A DNA stretch of 64,000 bases from Orientia tsutsugamushi (GTDB lineage: Bacteria > Pseudomonadota > Alphaproteobacteria > Rickettsiales > Rickettsiaceae). Shown in pieces: positions 11,865 through 22,597 of this stretch. The position numbers and the translations under genes were made by a program. The notes beneath the pieces are model-generated. The model was not told where the DNA came from. It ran no database searches and saw nothing but the letters and a program-made list of their open reading frames with translations. Where the stretch lies: positions 806,001 through 870,000 of the forward strand of contig NZ_LS398548.1 of assembly GCF_900327275.1 (NCBI RefSeq), written 5' to 3'. The stretch's first letter is position 1; each line of letters opens with the position of its first letter.

Positions 11865-12461
11865 CTAAAATTTGATAAAAATGTATATCATTATCGCAGC
11901 CATTAATCCAGCAATAATATCATCTAACATTACTCCTATTCCATTTTTAAGATTCTGATCTATAAAACCTACAGGCCATGGTTTAACTATATCACACAAT
12001 CTAAAAAATAATAAGGACAATATCAATAAAACCACTAGATTATAATTCTTAAATTCCTTAACATAATTTATATCACATATACTGCAATAATTGTTTACAG
12101 AAACTACAGTGCATCTCAGTAACTCTACTAAAAACATTAGCACTGAATTAATATGATTTATTAACGGCATTACAAGTATAATAGTCAGTATTTGCCCAGC
12201 TACTTCATCAATAATAATTTCCCCAGGATCATGTATCCCATAGTATCCCATATATATCTGACTAAAAAAACTACCAACAATAAATAACGCAACTGCAATA
12301 GCAAGTAATGTTATATTAAATTGATAAAATTCATATACAGGTAAATATCTATATACTAATAAACTTAATGGAAAAGCTACTATCGAACCTAATGTACCTG
12401 GAGCAAGTTTAACCTTTCCTAAATAAAAAAAAGTTACTACTAATTCTGCAATTTTAATCAT
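11865..12461 (-). CDS. pgpA: Phosphatidylglycerophosphatase A
   Basis: PgpA dephosphorylates phosphatidylglycerol phosphate, the last step of phosphatidylglycerol synthesis. The 198-residue membrane protein carries the family blocks KLAPGTLGSIVAFPL, DPGEIIIDEVAGQ, RLCDIVKPWPV and LDDIIAGL, the last supplying conserved acidic residues, plus about four hydrophobic helices. A central stretch (about 115-140) is less conserved and somewhat longer than in E. coli. It is the first gene of a minus-strand set pgpA-pncC-thyX. Confidence 0.93.
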   Translation of the reverse strand: MIKIAELVVTFFYLGKVKLAPGTLGSIVAFPLSLLVYRYLPVYEFYQFNITLLAIAVALFIVGSFFSQIYMGYYGIHDPGEIIIDEVAGQILTIILVMPLINHINSVLMFLVELLRCTVVSVNNYCSICDINYVKEFKNYNLVVLLILSLLFFRLCDIVKPWPVGFIDQNLKNGIGVMLDDIIAGLMAAIMIYIFIKF

Positions 12462-12765
12462 ATATAGTTTTTATTCATTAAAAAAAAGTATTTATTATTC
12501 ATGTTTTAGCTCTAAAATCAAAATCTAAATTCACAACACCTTCCTTAAAAATCTTATATGACAAAAAGATATAATAAAATTAAACTATCAAAAATCAATT
12601 AATCTTGATAGTATCAAGATTAATTCCATTAATTCCATTAATTTTATTAATTTGCTATAGTATTACCTTGTAATTAAAAATGCATTTCATTTATGGTAAA
12701 ATTTTTCTTAAACTATCCTTATTTTACAATTAAATATTACTTAATTAAATGAAGATCATTGTTAT
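12462..12765. promoter_or_regulatory. Divergent intergenic region with perfect inverted repeat
   Basis: This 304-bp AT-rich region separates the divergent pgpA and permease genes and must hold both promoters. It contains a perfect 12-bp inverted repeat, TTAATCTTGATA-G-TATCAAGATTAA, at 12599-12623, followed by a short tandem array of ATTCCATTA units. The position between divergent starts argues against a terminator. It may be a regulator-binding palindrome or just a repeat. Confidence 0.4.
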
Positions 12766-13818
12766 ATGATAGTAAAAACAAATAACTACATACTGTATTT
12801 TCTAATTACAGCAATAATATTATCGTTATGTTATTTTTTAATTAATATAGCTACTCCATTTTTAGCCGCTGCAGTTTTAGCTTATATACTAAACCCAATA
12901 GTAGAAATATTACAAATAAAACTTAAATTATCCAGAAACTTAATAGTATCCATAGTATTTGTAGTATTTTTAACTATTCTAATTGTAGCAGCACTATTAT
13001 TAATGCCAATTATCTATAAACAAGCAGCACTATTAATTGCTAATATTCCAGTATATAAAGCAACCATACAAAACTTTATAGAATCTAATAACAGTATTAA
13101 CAATCTTGAGAATAGCATTAATCATAATATTAAACATATACTTACTGAAATAATAAATAGCTGGATTCTGATAATAACTCATATTTTAAATCACGCTTGG
13201 CAATATACCATTACTACCATACATAGCATTGTTACAGCAGCATTTACTGGTATATTACTATTTTATTTTCTCAGAGACTGGAAGCTAATTATCAATAGCT
13301 GCAAGTCTATACTTCCTCAGCAAAGCCTTTTATATATTAATAAAATAGTTAATAGCATGAATACTTCATTATTAGCATATGCTCAGGGACAACTAAATAT
13401 TTGTTTAATATTATCAATTTTTTATAGCATCTCACTACTATTAATTAATTTAGATTTTTCTTTAACTATAGGATTACTTTCTGGTACTATAATTATAATA
13501 CCTTTAATTGGAACAATAATCTCAACAAGCATAGCATTAATAACATGTTTTTCTCAATTTGGTTTATCGTTCAAGTTACTTTATGTAAGTATGATTTATA
13601 TCATCAGTCATATTTTAGAAAGTCACTTTCTTACTCCTAAACTTATAGGCAGCAAAGTTGGCTTACACCCTATATGGATATATTTTGCAGTATTAACCTG
13701 TAGCTATTATTTAGGATTTACAGGAATATTTTTGGCTATTCCGCTGGCTATTATAATCAAAATTATATGTCAAACAATAATAGATACTTATAAGTTAAAT
13801 AACTTCAATTATAAATAA
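12766..13818 (+). CDS. AI-2E family transporter / PerM-like permease
   Basis: A 350-residue integral membrane protein of the PerM/YdiK (AI-2E transporter) family with about eight hydrophobic helices: two or three N-terminal, a hydrophilic loop (about 95-145), then a C-terminal cluster. The family block ESHFLTPKLIGSKVGLHP (about 286-303) and the glycine-rich region LLSGTIIIIPLIGTIIST are clear. Family members are proposed to export small molecules or act as Na+/H+ antiporters; the substrate here is unknown. It is transcribed divergently from pgpA and converges with hemA 9 bp away. Confidence 0.88.
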   Translation: MIVKTNNYILYFLITAIILSLCYFLINIATPFLAAAVLAYILNPIVEILQIKLKLSRNLIVSIVFVVFLTILIVAALLLMPIIYKQAALLIANIPVYKATIQNFIESNNSINNLENSINHNIKHILTEIINSWILIITHILNHAWQYTITTIHSIVTAAFTGILLFYFLRDWKLIINSCKSILPQQSLLYINKIVNSMNTSLLAYAQGQLNICLILSIFYSISLLLINLDFSLTIGLLSGTIIIIPLIGTIISTSIALITCFSQFGLSFKLLYVSMIYIISHILESHFLTPKLIGSKVGLHPIWIYFAVLTCSYYLGFTGIFLAIPLAIIIKIICQTIIDTYKLNNFNYK

Positions 13819-13827
13819 AAAGCCATA

Positions 13828-15039
13828 TTAGCTCAATGCTGCAGATATATTAAGATTTAATAATACCTGTTTTAAAGCTACTGTTAAATTATGTATCATT
13901 TCATCAGTATGAAATGGAGTAGGAGTAATTCTCAATCTTTCTGTACCTCTTGGCACTGTTGGAAAGTTAATAGCTTGAATGTATATATTATACTCTTCCA
14001 ATAAGATTTGAGCAACTCTCTGTGTTAATACTGGCTCACCAATAACTATAGCTATAATATGACTATTATTAGTCAAATATCTTATTCCAGCATTTGATAA
14101 ACTATCCTTTAACTTAGATACAGTTTCGTGAAGTTTAAGCCTTTCTTTATTAGACTTCATTAAATATCTTATACTAGTCATAGCTGCACAACTAATTACT
14201 GGAGGTAAAGCAGTTGTAAAAATAAACCCTGATGCTGTTGACCTAATAGCATCAATGATATTACTATTAGCCGCAATATATCCTCCAATTGCTCCATAAG
14301 CTTTAGCCAAATTACCTTGTATAATATCAACTTGGTTAAATACACCAGTTAATGTACATATCCCAGAGCCATCATCTCCATACAATCCAACGCTATGCAC
14401 TTCATCAATATATGTTAATGCATTATACATCTTAGCTAAATTACAAATCCCTTTTACGTCGGCAATAGTTCCACTCATAGAATAAATTGCTTCAAATACA
14501 ATAATTTTTGGCTGATTGATTGGTATAGATGATAAAATTTGTTGTAAAGATTGCATATTATTATGGAAATAAATATGTTTTTCTGCTCTTGAATTTCGAA
14601 TACCTGCAATTATGGATGCATGATTATATTCATCAGAAATAAATACCAATCCAGGAATAATTTTAGCTAGAGTTTGTAAAGTTGTATCGTTTGCAACATA
14701 CCCAGAAGTAAATACTAAAGCTTTCTGTTTTTTATGTAATATCGCTAATAACTCTTCAAGCTCAACTATAGCACTATTATTACCACCAATATTTCTAGTT
14801 CCACCAGCCCCTACTCCCATTTGTTTTACTGCTAAAACTGCTGATGATAAAACTTCAGGATGAAAACTCATTCCTAAATAATCATTAGTACACCATATTA
14901 GAACTTTTTTCCCTGTTTGTGCACAAACATTATAAGGAAAACACTTAGCAGATTTTTTAATACAAGTAAATTTTCTATATCTTCCTTCTAATTTTATGCT
15001 ATGTAAGTGATTATCAAAAAAATTATTATAACTTACCAT
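13828..15039 (-). CDS. hemA: 5-aminolevulinate synthase
   Basis: ALAS condenses glycine and succinyl-CoA with PLP in the first step of the C4 haem pathway used by alphaproteobacteria. The 403-residue enzyme shows NDYLGMSFHP (52-61), GVGAGGTRNIGG (75-86), SDEYNHASIIAGIR (135-148), the Asp of IDEVHSVGLYG (211-221) and the PLP lysine K246 in NLAKAYG. The glycine-acyltransferase relatives Kbl and BioF differ in these blocks, so ALAS is preferred. It lies 24 bp downstream of ptrB, probably in the same transcript. Confidence 0.94.
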   Translation of the reverse strand: MVSYNNFFDNHLHSIKLEGRYRKFTCIKKSAKCFPYNVCAQTGKKVLIWCTNDYLGMSFHPEVLSSAVLAVKQMGVGAGGTRNIGGNNSAIVELEELLAILHKKQKALVFTSGYVANDTTLQTLAKIIPGLVFISDEYNHASIIAGIRNSRAEKHIYFHNNMQSLQQILSSIPINQPKIIVFEAIYSMSGTIADVKGICNLAKMYNALTYIDEVHSVGLYGDDGSGICTLTGVFNQVDIIQGNLAKAYGAIGGYIAANSNIIDAIRSTASGFIFTTALPPVISCAAMTSIRYLMKSNKERLKLHETVSKLKDSLSNAGIRYLTNNSHIIAIVIGEPVLTQRVAQILLEEYNIYIQAINFPTVPRGTERLRITPTPFHTDEMIHNLTVALKQVLLNLNISAALS

Positions 15040-15063
15040 CTTATATTAAATAAATTGCATCTT

Positions 15064-17124
15064 CTAATCTGCTAGCAAACTTAAAATAAAGCAATAATCT
15101 TGAGCTTGTTCTTTTAAATAAGCAAAACGATCACTAGGACCACTATGACCTAAATTCATATTAGTTTTAAAAATTAACTTATTGCTATCAGTTTTTAATG
15201 AGCGCAATTTAGCAACCCATTTTGCTGCTTCCCAATAACCAACTCTTAAATCACTTAGGCCAACAGTAACATATATATGAGGATAACGCTGAGCCTTTAT
15301 ATTGTCATAAGGTGAATATGATTTAATATAATCAAAATATTCTTGTTTTCGTGGATCACCCCATTCATCATATTCTCCAGGAGTCAGTGGCAGTGAAGAA
15401 TCAAGCATAGTATTTAACACATCTACAAATGGCACATGTAAAATTGCTGCTTTATACAGTTCAGAATTAGTATTAATAACAGTTCCTATTAATAAACCTC
15501 CAGCACTACCTCCACCAATTATAATATTACCTTTGCTAGTATAATTATTTTCAATTAAATATTTACTACAACAGATAAAATCTTCAAAGGTGTTCTTTTT
15601 TGTTAAAAATTTAGCCTGTGTATACCAACTATATCCTAAATCATCTCCTCCCCTAATATGAGCTAAAGCATACACAATACCACGATCTACTAATGAAAAT
15701 ATATTATTGTTAAATGAAGGATTTAGAGATATGCCATATGAACCATATCCATATAAAAACATTGGATTAGAACCATCACGCTTAAACTTAGACTTTTTAT
15801 AAATTAGAGAAATTGGTATCAAAGTACCATTATTATTAGCATGTACTCTTTCAACTTGATACTCTTCAGAATTAAAATTTCCAAGAACCTCATTTTTTTT
15901 CAAGATATTTAGCTTACCTAAAACTAGATCATATTGATAAAGTATTTTAGGCTGTCTTAGAGAAGAATATTCAACCCTAATATCATCTTCCTCAAAATTA
16001 CTAGTATAAGCTATAGCTGAAAAAGCTGCTTCATCAAAGTTTAAAGTTTTAATTTCATTATTTATAAAGTTTAATATTTTAATTGCGCTAAGACCATTAA
16101 CTTTATATGTAATAATTAAACAACTCTTAGAGACATCAAATGATTTTAAATATTCATTCTCATTAAATTCAAGAAAAGTTTTCCAATATCTTTGACTAGG
16201 ACTCTCTACTTTAGTCACTACAAGCCTAAAATTTTCATTTATATCGTTAGTTAAAATAAAAAACTCTCCATTATAATGCTCCACATCATATATTACTTTA
16301 GGCATACGTGGCTGAATTATATAAGGAGCTAGGCTTGTATTTTCAGTACTAACAAAATAATATTCATTATTATCATGACCTGATGATTCAATAAAGAGAT
16401 ATTTTGCATCACTAGATTTTTGAATAACAAGATTATATAAAGCATTCCCTTCCTCGAAAATCAATTGATCATCTTCTGGGTTACAATTAAGTTTATGAAA
16501 GAACACTTTATCTGAACGCCAATATTCATTTGTTTTAGTATAGAAAAAACCACAAATAGCTTCATGCCATACTATACCGCCAATAACTTGAGTTATTTCA
16601 TCTGCTAAATAAGTATTAGTCTTAAGATCAAGGACTCTAATCTTATAGCGCTCACTACCATCATAATCAACTGAATAAGCAACATAATTATTATCTGGTG
16701 ATACACTAAAAGTACCAACTGATACAAATGAGCAATGCTCAGCTAATTCATTTACATCTAATATTATTTCTTCCTGAGCATTAATACTACCATATTTTCG
16801 ACAAAAAATTTGATATGCTTTCTCAGCTTCTGTTCTGATATAATAAAAATAATTTTTCTTTTTGGTATATGCTGACTGATCAGTTAGTTTTATTCTAGAC
16901 TTCAACTCTTCATATATTTCAGTAATCATTGGCTGATATTTACTAAAATATGCATCAGCATAATTATTCTCAGCCTCAAGATAAGCTAATATTGATTTAT
17001 CTTTTACCTGTTTTGGCCATTTACGATCCCTAAGCCATGCAAAATCATCACTGATTTTATTATTATTTACAGTAAAACTATATGGTACTTTCTTTGCTAT
17101 TGGGTGAGCTATAGAAGTTGACAT
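15064..17124 (-). CDS. ptrB: Oligopeptidase B (S9A prolyl oligopeptidase family)
   Basis: A cytosolic serine peptidase that cleaves short peptides after basic residues. The 686-residue protein has an N-terminal seven-bladed propeller (about 70-400) and a C-terminal alpha/beta hydrolase domain. The nucleophile is Ser540 in GGGSAGG (537-543), the acid is Asp625 in VGLSDLRV and the base is His660 in LGHSG. The YGYGSYG block is standard. Length matches the family. It could help use host-derived peptides, by inference. It is transcribed with hemA downstream. Confidence 0.95.
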   Translation of the reverse strand: MSTSIAHPIAKKVPYSFTVNNNKISDDFAWLRDRKWPKQVKDKSILAYLEAENNYADAYFSKYQPMITEIYEELKSRIKLTDQSAYTKKKNYFYYIRTEAEKAYQIFCRKYGSINAQEEIILDVNELAEHCSFVSVGTFSVSPDNNYVAYSVDYDGSERYKIRVLDLKTNTYLADEITQVIGGIVWHEAICGFFYTKTNEYWRSDKVFFHKLNCNPEDDQLIFEEGNALYNLVIQKSSDAKYLFIESSGHDNNEYYFVSTENTSLAPYIIQPRMPKVIYDVEHYNGEFFILTNDINENFRLVVTKVESPSQRYWKTFLEFNENEYLKSFDVSKSCLIITYKVNGLSAIKILNFINNEIKTLNFDEAAFSAIAYTSNFEEDDIRVEYSSLRQPKILYQYDLVLGKLNILKKNEVLGNFNSEEYQVERVHANNNGTLIPISLIYKKSKFKRDGSNPMFLYGYGSYGISLNPSFNNNIFSLVDRGIVYALAHIRGGDDLGYSWYTQAKFLTKKNTFEDFICCSKYLIENNYTSKGNIIIGGGSAGGLLIGTVINTNSELYKAAILHVPFVDVLNTMLDSSLPLTPGEYDEWGDPRKQEYFDYIKSYSPYDNIKAQRYPHIYVTVGLSDLRVGYWEAAKWVAKLRSLKTDSNKLIFKTNMNLGHSGPSDRFAYLKEQAQDYCFILSLLAD

Positions 17125-17189
17125 CGCTGTGTAATATGTATTAACAAAATAATTAACATTAAATACCAGAACAAAATATAATCAAAAGA

Positions 17190-17462
17190 TTATATTTTAT
17201 CTTCAAGCTGTTTAATCTTCCTAGATAATCTGCTAACTTTCCTTGAAACAGTATTTAACTTGTAAATTCCTTTATTTGCTGCTTTAGCTAATTTTGAATG
17301 AGCTGCACTTAGAGCTTCACTAGCAACTTTTTTATCTCCAGCATTAATTGCTAATGTTACTCTCTTTAGAAAAGTTTTAACATTAGATTTTCTACTCTTA
17401 TTTATCAAATTCCTCTTTTGATCTTGCCTAATTGATTTTTGTGTTGATTTATGATTTGCCAT
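17190..17462 (-). CDS. rpsT: Ribosomal protein bS20
   Basis: A 90-residue, very basic, helical protein of the 30S subunit, with the bS20 opening MANHKSTQKSIRQDQKR and the ALSAAHSKLAKAANKGIYK block. Full length. It follows rplQ by 82 bp on the same strand, an unusual place for rpsT, which in most bacteria stands alone. Confidence 0.97.
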   Translation of the reverse strand: MANHKSTQKSIRQDQKRNLINKSRKSNVKTFLKRVTLAINAGDKKVASEALSAAHSKLAKAANKGIYKLNTVSRKVSRLSRKIKQLEDKI

Positions 17463-17543
17463 CTTTAAATCTCTATATCCTAATTTAAAATATTATCCAT
17501 TATTAACTTTATCTATTGTACATTAATTAATTTGTATCAATAT

Positions 17544-17981
17544 TTAGTTAGACTGTTCTGCTATTAACTTTGCATTCTTAGAGTCATTCTTCAATGCTTT
17601 AAATTCTTTACCTTTAGATTCAATATTACGGTCTACAAATTCTATATACGCCATAGGAGCCATATCTCCATACCTAAATCCAGCTTTTAAAATTCGTATA
17701 TATCCACCGTGACGTTCAGCATATCTAGGAGCTAATGTAGTCATCAGTTTTTCAACTGCAAGCTCATTCTTAATTTTAGATATCAGGTATCTACGAGCAT
17801 TTAAGTTACCTTTTTTTGCAACAGTTATAAGCTTTTCAACAAAAGGCCTAAGTTCTTTTGCTTTAGGTAATGTAGTATTAATCTGCTCATGTTGTATTAA
17901 TGATACAGACATATTTGCTAACATTGCTAATAAATGACTAGTTGTTCTATTTAACTTTCTACCACTAACTCTATGACGCAT
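17544..17981 (-). CDS. rplQ: Ribosomal protein bL17
   Basis: A 50S protein near the exit tunnel. The N-terminal [20 protein letters not shown] and [20 protein letters not shown] regions are diagnostic. At 145 residues it carries a charged C-terminal tail longer than the E. coli protein. It is the last gene of the alpha operon set, 18 bp after rpoA. Confidence 0.97.
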   Translation of the reverse strand: MRHRVSGRKLNRTTSHLLAMLANMSVSLIQHEQINTTLPKAKELRPFVEKLITVAKKGNLNARRYLISKIKNELAVEKLMTTLAPRYAERHGGYIRILKAGFRYGDMAPMAYIEFVDRNIESKGKEFKALKNDSKNAKLIAEQSN

Positions 17982-17999
17982 TAATTACCTACTATTATA

Positions 18000-19028
18000 T
18001 TAATATTGATCTTCATGTTTTTTTGCAAGTGATTCAAGATTCTCAGGAGGCCAACCAATATCTTTCATACCGAATTCTAAGTTAAAATTAGCTAAAACTT
18101 TCTTAAGCTCATTCAATGATTTACGACCAAAATTAGCTGTTTTAAGCATTTGAGTTTCAGTTCTAGCTACTAAATCACCAACATAAACTATATTTTCATT
18201 TTTTAAGCAATTTTGAGATCTTACAGATAACTCTAATTCATATACTTTCTTTAATAAAACAGGATTAATAGTTTGAAGTTCTAATTTTTCTGGTTTTTCT
18301 TCTTCAACTTCTTGAAAATTGATAAATACCTGCAATTGATCTAGTAATATTCTTGCTGCTAACCCTAATGCCGCATCCGGATTAACTACACCATTAGTTT
18401 CAACAGTAATTATTAACTTATCATAGTTAGTCATCTGTCCTACCATTGAGTTTTCAACTTTATAAGATACTCTTCTTACAGGATTAAACAATGCATCAAG
18501 ATGAATTACTCCTATAGAAGAATCACTGTTATATAAACTACTAGTGGGAACATATCCTTTCCCTTGTTCACATATAAGATCCATTTCTAAATTAAATCCT
18601 TTGCTTAAATTACAAATAACATGTTGAGGATTTAATATTGTAACATCTTGTTTATCAGCAACAGTAATCATACCAGCTGTTACAACAGCAGGTCCTGTAA
18701 CTTCTAGCCTTAAATTACACTTTTGAACTGAATCCATTTTAACAATTACATCTCGAATATTTAAAATAATATCTGTTAAATCTTCTTTAACTCCACTTAC
18801 TGGTGATAACTCATGTTCTACTCCTGGAATTTTTATTGAAGTAATCGCAGCTCCACGTAAAGAAGATAATAACACCCTACGCAAAGAATTACCTAAAGTT
18901 AATCCTAATCCTCGCTCCAATGGCTCAACAACCATAGTCTTAATATTTGGATTATTATCAACAGCTTCATACTGAACCTTTGTTGGCTTAATTAACGAAC
19001 TCCAATTTTTGGCTAAAAATGTTGTCAT
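18000..19028 (-). CDS. rpoA: RNA polymerase alpha subunit
   Basis: The 342-residue alpha subunit has an N-terminal dimerisation and assembly domain ([20 protein letters not shown], about 36-55, is the assembly signature) and a C-terminal DNA-binding domain (about 255-325) with [16 protein letters not shown] and [13 protein letters not shown], which contact UP elements and activators. Full length with normal alphaproteobacterial tail. It lies between rpsK and rplQ in the classical alpha operon order. Confidence 0.98.
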   Translation of the reverse strand: MTTFLAKNWSSLIKPTKVQYEAVDNNPNIKTMVVEPLERGLGLTLGNSLRRVLLSSLRGAAITSIKIPGVEHELSPVSGVKEDLTDIILNIRDVIVKMDSVQKCNLRLEVTGPAVVTAGMITVADKQDVTILNPQHVICNLSKGFNLEMDLICEQGKGYVPTSSLYNSDSSIGVIHLDALFNPVRRVSYKVENSMVGQMTNYDKLIITVETNGVVNPDAALGLAARILLDQLQVFINFQEVEEEKPEKLELQTINPVLLKKVYELELSVRSQNCLKNENIVYVGDLVARTETQMLKTANFGRKSLNELKKVLANFNLEFGMKDIGWPPENLESLAKKHEDQY

Positions 19029-19075
19029 ATTTTTCCTTTAAATATACACTAAACTAATATAAAAATACATTCCAC

Positions 19076-19456
19076 TTAAACTCTTCGCTTCTTTGGAGGC
19101 CTACAGCCATTATGAGCTACTGGAGAAGTATCTGTTATGCTAGTTACAATAAAATTTTGATTAAATATAGCCCTCAAAGCTGATTCTCTTTGAGACCCTG
19201 CGCCTTGTATACGAATAGAAAGTGTTTTTATTCCATGCTCTTTAGCAACTTCAGAAACTTTTTCAACTATAACCTGAGCTGCATAAGGAGTAGCTTTTTT
19301 AGCTCCTTTAAAACCGATAGCACCAGCAGATAAGGCAGCAATAGCATTACCTTGCATATCTGTAAATGTAACTATAGTATTATTAAAAGTTGATTTTATA
19401 TACACTATACCAAGAGTAATATTCTTTCTTTTCTTTTTAGTTTTTGCGTTATACAT
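19076..19456 (-). CDS. rpsK: Ribosomal protein uS11
   Basis: A 126-residue 30S platform protein. The conserved blocks [25 protein letters not shown] and the C-terminal [16 protein letters not shown] variant (here [18 protein letters not shown]) are present. It begins 9 bp after the rpsM stop, as in the alpha operon. Confidence 0.98.
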   Translation of the reverse strand: MYNAKTKKKRKNITLGIVYIKSTFNNTIVTFTDMQGNAIAALSAGAIGFKGAKKATPYAAQVIVEKVSEVAKEHGIKTLSIRIQGAGSQRESALRAIFNQNFIVTSITDTSPVAHNGCRPPKKRRV

Positions 19457-19465
19457 CTTATTACA

Positions 19466-19843
19466 CTATTTATTAGGTTTCTTTTTTCCTGCAATAGCAA
19501 TAGCTTTGCCTTTTCTAGTACGAGCATTAGAATGAGTGTTTTGACCTCGGACTGGCAATTTTCGAATGTGTCTCAACCCTTCATAACAACGAATATCTTT
19601 TTTCTTTTTAATATTAAGATTTACCTCCCTCCGTAAATCACCCTCAACCTTATATTTACTTTCTATTATAGATCTTAATGCTACTAACTCTTGATTAGAT
19701 AGATCTTTTACTTTTTTATTTACTGAAACTTGAACCTCTTGACAAATTTTTTGTGCAGTTGACCTACCAATACCATATATGTATGTTAAGCCTATCATTA
19801 CTCTCTTACTAGTTGGTACATTAACATTTGAGATCCTAGCCAT
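19466..19843 (-). CDS. rpsM: Ribosomal protein uS13
   Basis: A 125-residue 30S head protein that contacts P-site tRNA and L5. It shows the opening [19 protein letters not shown], the helix-two-turns-helix [11 protein letters not shown] and the RNA-binding [20 protein letters not shown] segment in order. It follows adk by 79 bp. No rpmJ gene is present between them. Confidence 0.98.
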   Translation of the reverse strand: MARISNVNVPTSKRVMIGLTYIYGIGRSTAQKICQEVQVSVNKKVKDLSNQELVALRSIIESKYKVEGDLRREVNLNIKKKKDIRCYEGLRHIRKLPVRGQNTHSNARTRKGKAIAIAGKKKPNK

Positions 19844-19922
19844 AAACCTTACTCCTCTTAGTTTACTTTCTTAAAATAATCTGACTTACAAGCCTTGAAT
19901 AATATAAAATTGTCATAAAAAA

Positions 19923-20555
19923 TCAATATATTCCTGATATTTTTTTTATTTTTTTTAATATATTTTCTGTAGATTGATTAGCATCAATTAATGTTAGCTT
20001 ATTTTGAGCTTTATAAAATTCTAGTAATGGCAAAGTCTCCTTCTTATAAGATTCAAGCCTTAATTTAATTATACTTTCATCATCATCAACTCTATTTTGA
20101 AAGCTTGAACTATTACAAACATCACAAACTCCATTAATTTTAGGCATACAATAAAGTTTATTATATATTGTTCCACAATCAGTGCAACTAATTCGTCCAC
20201 TCAACCTACGTAGCACTACTGCATCATCAATATCAAAAAATAATACTTTGAAATCCATTTGTAAATTTTCTTGCAAAAAATCAGCTTGAAAAATATCTCT
20301 AGGATAACCATCTAGTATTATACTCTTACATTGCTCTATATTTTTTAAAGCATTAACTACAATTTTATTAGTAATATTTGATGGTACTAACTTACCACTT
20401 TTGATAAATTTTTTAACAACATCTGCTTCAGCAGTATTGCTTTCCATAACAGTTCGCAAAACTTTTCCTACAGAAATAATACTAAACTTTTCTGACAATA
20501 AAGAAGCTTGTGTACCTTTACCAGAGCCAGGCGGCCCTATAAAAACTAATATCAA
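19923..20555 (-). CDS. adk: Adenylate kinase
   Basis: Adenylate kinase interconverts AMP + ATP and 2 ADP. The P-loop GPPGSGKGTQ, the AMP-binding GYPRDIFQA and a zinc-type LID with four cysteines (CTDCGTIYN and CDVC) are present. I prefer the TTG start at 20555, preceded by GAGGAT, which gives the usual MILVFIGPPG opening. An upstream GTG at 20567 would overlap secY by 4 bp and add four residues. It sits at the usual secY-adk-rpsM position. Confidence 0.95.
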   Translation of the reverse strand: MILVFIGPPGSGKGTQASLLSEKFSIISVGKVLRTVMESNTAEADVVKKFIKSGKLVPSNITNKIVVNALKNIEQCKSIILDGYPRDIFQADFLQENLQMDFKVLFFDIDDAVVLRRLSGRISCTDCGTIYNKLYCMPKINGVCDVCNSSSFQNRVDDDESIIKLRLESYKKETLPLLEFYKAQNKLTLIDANQSTENILKKIKKISGIY

Positions 20556-20563
20556 ACTTATCC

Positions 20564-21871
20564 TCACTTATCTTTGTATTTCATTTTCTTAACCAATGAA
20601 TCATATCTACTAGTAAAAATATAAGTTTGAATTTGTGACAAAGTATCAAGCACTACATTTACTACAATAAGTAAACTTGTGCCACTAGAAGTAAATAAAC
20701 TAGGCATTATATTCCCTAAAACCTCAGGTACAAGACATACAATACACAAGTATAGTGCTCCTAATATACTTATTCTACTAAGTAAATAATCAAAATACTC
20801 AGCAGTACTCTTTCCTGGTCTTCTACCTTGAATATAAGCATTATATTTTCTTAAATTTTCAGCCGTTTCTTCTGAATTAAATACTATAGCTGTATAAAAA
20901 ATACTAAAAAATATAATCAATAACCCATAGCATAATATAAAAACTAGCTTACCTGGACTAAAATAACTAACAATGGCTTGTAAAATTGCTGAATCTTTAT
21001 TTTGAGATAGATTTAACACAGTAAGAGGAAATAATAGCAAAGAACTAGCAAAAATAGGCGGAATAACTCCTGGAATATTCAATTTTAGAGGTATATGCGT
21101 AGTATCACCACCATAAATCTTATTACCTAACTGCCGTCTAGGATAATGAACTAAAATTCTTCTTTGCGCTTTCTCAAAGAATACTATAAATGCTATTAAA
21201 ATAACTATAACCACTAAAAAAATCACAGATATAAAAGGAGAATCACCTCCTCTTCTAGATAACTCAAAAGTAGTAATAATAGATTTTGGTATACCAGACA
21301 CTATCCCTATAAATATAATTAATGAAGACCCATTACCAATTCCACGAGAAGAAATCTGTTCACCAATCCACATTAAAAAAATTGTACCTACAACTAAAGT
21401 TACAACAGTAGTTAGTCGAAAATATATTCCTGGCATTATTACAACTGCTCCAGATTCAGTAGTAAAATGTTCTAACCATATTGCAATACCGAAAGCTTGA
21501 AACGAAGCTAATGCAATAGTACAATATCGTGTAAGCTGAGTTATTTGTTGCCGCCCTCTCTCGCCTTCTTTTTTTAATTTATCTAAAGCTGGATAAGCCA
21601 TAGATAATAGTTGTATTATAATCGAAGCAGTAATATATGGCATTATTGCTAAAGCAAATATTGACATATTAACAAAAGCCCCTCCAGAAAGGATGTTAAA
21701 CATTCCTAAAATACCAATTTGGTTCTGAGGTAATAATTCATTTAAACTATTTGAGTCTATACCAGCTATAGGTATATATACGCCTATTCTACATATCATT
21801 AACATCATCAGCGTAAATAATACCTTAGAAATAAGAGTTGCATGCTGATCATAAAAAGAAGAATTCTGCAT
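20564..21871 (-). CDS. secY: Protein translocase subunit SecY
   Basis: SecY is the channel subunit of the Sec translocon. The 435-residue protein has ten predicted transmembrane helices, the plug region around [18 protein letters not shown], and the cytoplasmic loop with [14 protein letters not shown] that engages SecA and the ribosome. Length is normal. It follows rplO by 1 bp at the end of the spc gene set. Confidence 0.98.
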   Translation of the reverse strand: MQNSSFYDQHATLISKVLFTLMMLMICRIGVYIPIAGIDSNSLNELLPQNQIGILGMFNILSGGAFVNMSIFALAIMPYITASIIIQLLSMAYPALDKLKKEGERGRQQITQLTRYCTIALASFQAFGIAIWLEHFTTESGAVVIMPGIYFRLTTVVTLVVGTIFLMWIGEQISSRGIGNGSSLIIFIGIVSGIPKSIITTFELSRRGGDSPFISVIFLVVIVILIAFIVFFEKAQRRILVHYPRRQLGNKIYGGDTTHIPLKLNIPGVIPPIFASSLLLFPLTVLNLSQNKDSAILQAIVSYFSPGKLVFILCYGLLIIFFSIFYTAIVFNSEETAENLRKYNAYIQGRRPGKSTAEYFDYLLSRISILGALYLCIVCLVPEVLGNIMPSLFTSSGTSLLIVVNVVLDTLSQIQTYIFTSRYDSLVKKMKYKDK

Positions 21872-21872
21872 A

Positions 21873-22364
21873 CTAATTATTAATTACTTTCATTCCTAAC
21901 TTTATGATATTTTTTCGTGCAGATATGGAATACTCATCCAAATTAAACTGCAGATCAAGCTTAGTTAAAAGAGATATATCTTCGCTATTTAATACTAAAC
22001 TAGAAGAGTTAGCCCATAATAATTTTATTTTATTGATAGATTTTTTTAGCATTTTTAACTTTAATAATAACAGCTTATCAATAACTGCACCATATTCAAT
22101 TTTATTAGCCTTAACTAAACGTAAAATTGTTATAATATTAATAATATTATAATTTCTTTTATTCATGGACTTAAAACCACGCTTTGGCAACCTTTTTATT
22201 AAAGGCGTTTGCCCTCCTTCAAATCCTCTAGCAACTTTAGCTCTAGACTTCTGCCCCTTTGCTCCTCTTCCACATGTCTTACCTTTACCACTACCAATAC
22301 CACGACCTATCCTTTTAGAGCATTTTTTTGCTCCATTTAAATTAAATAAAGTGTTTAACTTCAT
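21873..22364 (-). CDS. rplO: Ribosomal protein uL15
   Basis: A 50S assembly protein. The N-terminal half has the glycine/arginine-rich extension [20 protein letters not shown] that threads into 23S rRNA, then [18 protein letters not shown] at 22364 is chosen because AGG lies six bases upstream and it gives the family-typical [14 protein letters not shown]; an in-frame ATG seven codons earlier has no ribosome-binding site. The C-terminal half is diverged but has no stop. Upstream, the expected rpmD is only a remnant. Confidence 0.95.
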   Translation of the reverse strand: MKLNTLFNLNGAKKCSKRIGRGIGSGKGKTCGRGAKGQKSRAKVARGFEGGQTPLIKRLPKRGFKSMNKRNYNIINIITILRLVKANKIEYGAVIDKLLLLKLKMLKKSINKIKLLWANSSSLVLNSEDISLLTKLDLQFNLDEYSISARKNIIKLGMKVINN

Positions 22365-22387
22365 AGATACCTGCTTTTTTATCATTT

Positions 22388-22558
22388 CTACATTTAATTA
22401 AATGCTTCATTGTATAAGTATACCATAATCTAATAGCATTTGTTTAATATAATATAGCTTTATCAATTAACATAATTCGAAGCTACTTCACTTAAATTTT
22501 TTCTTAAATATATTACAGCTTGTGTAACTTTCTCAATTATATACTTTCTTAATAGCAT
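22388..22558 (-). pseudogene. rpmD: Probable rpmD (uL30) remnant in the spc operon
   Basis: The gene order rpsE-rpmD-rplO predicts uL30 here. The minus strand has GGGGG eight bases before an ATG at 22558, opening a 31-codon frame that includes EKVTQAVIYLRKNLSE, like the uL30 start (KITQ...GR). It stops at 22463. The +1 frame continues as LRIMLIDKAILY, a stop, TNAIRLW and MKHLIK, resembling the uL30 second half (LGL-K--K-V...GMI-KV-HL). At least one frameshift and one stop break it. Length and position fit rpmD; the alignment is from memory, so the call is moderate. Confidence 0.5.
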
Positions 22559-22597
22559 TTCTATAACCCCCAAAATACCCTATCAAAGGTAAAAACA

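Noticed and set aside
12599-12623. Hairpin considered as a terminator
   Set aside because: It lies between divergent gene starts, so nothing would terminate there; kept only as a possible regulatory palindrome.
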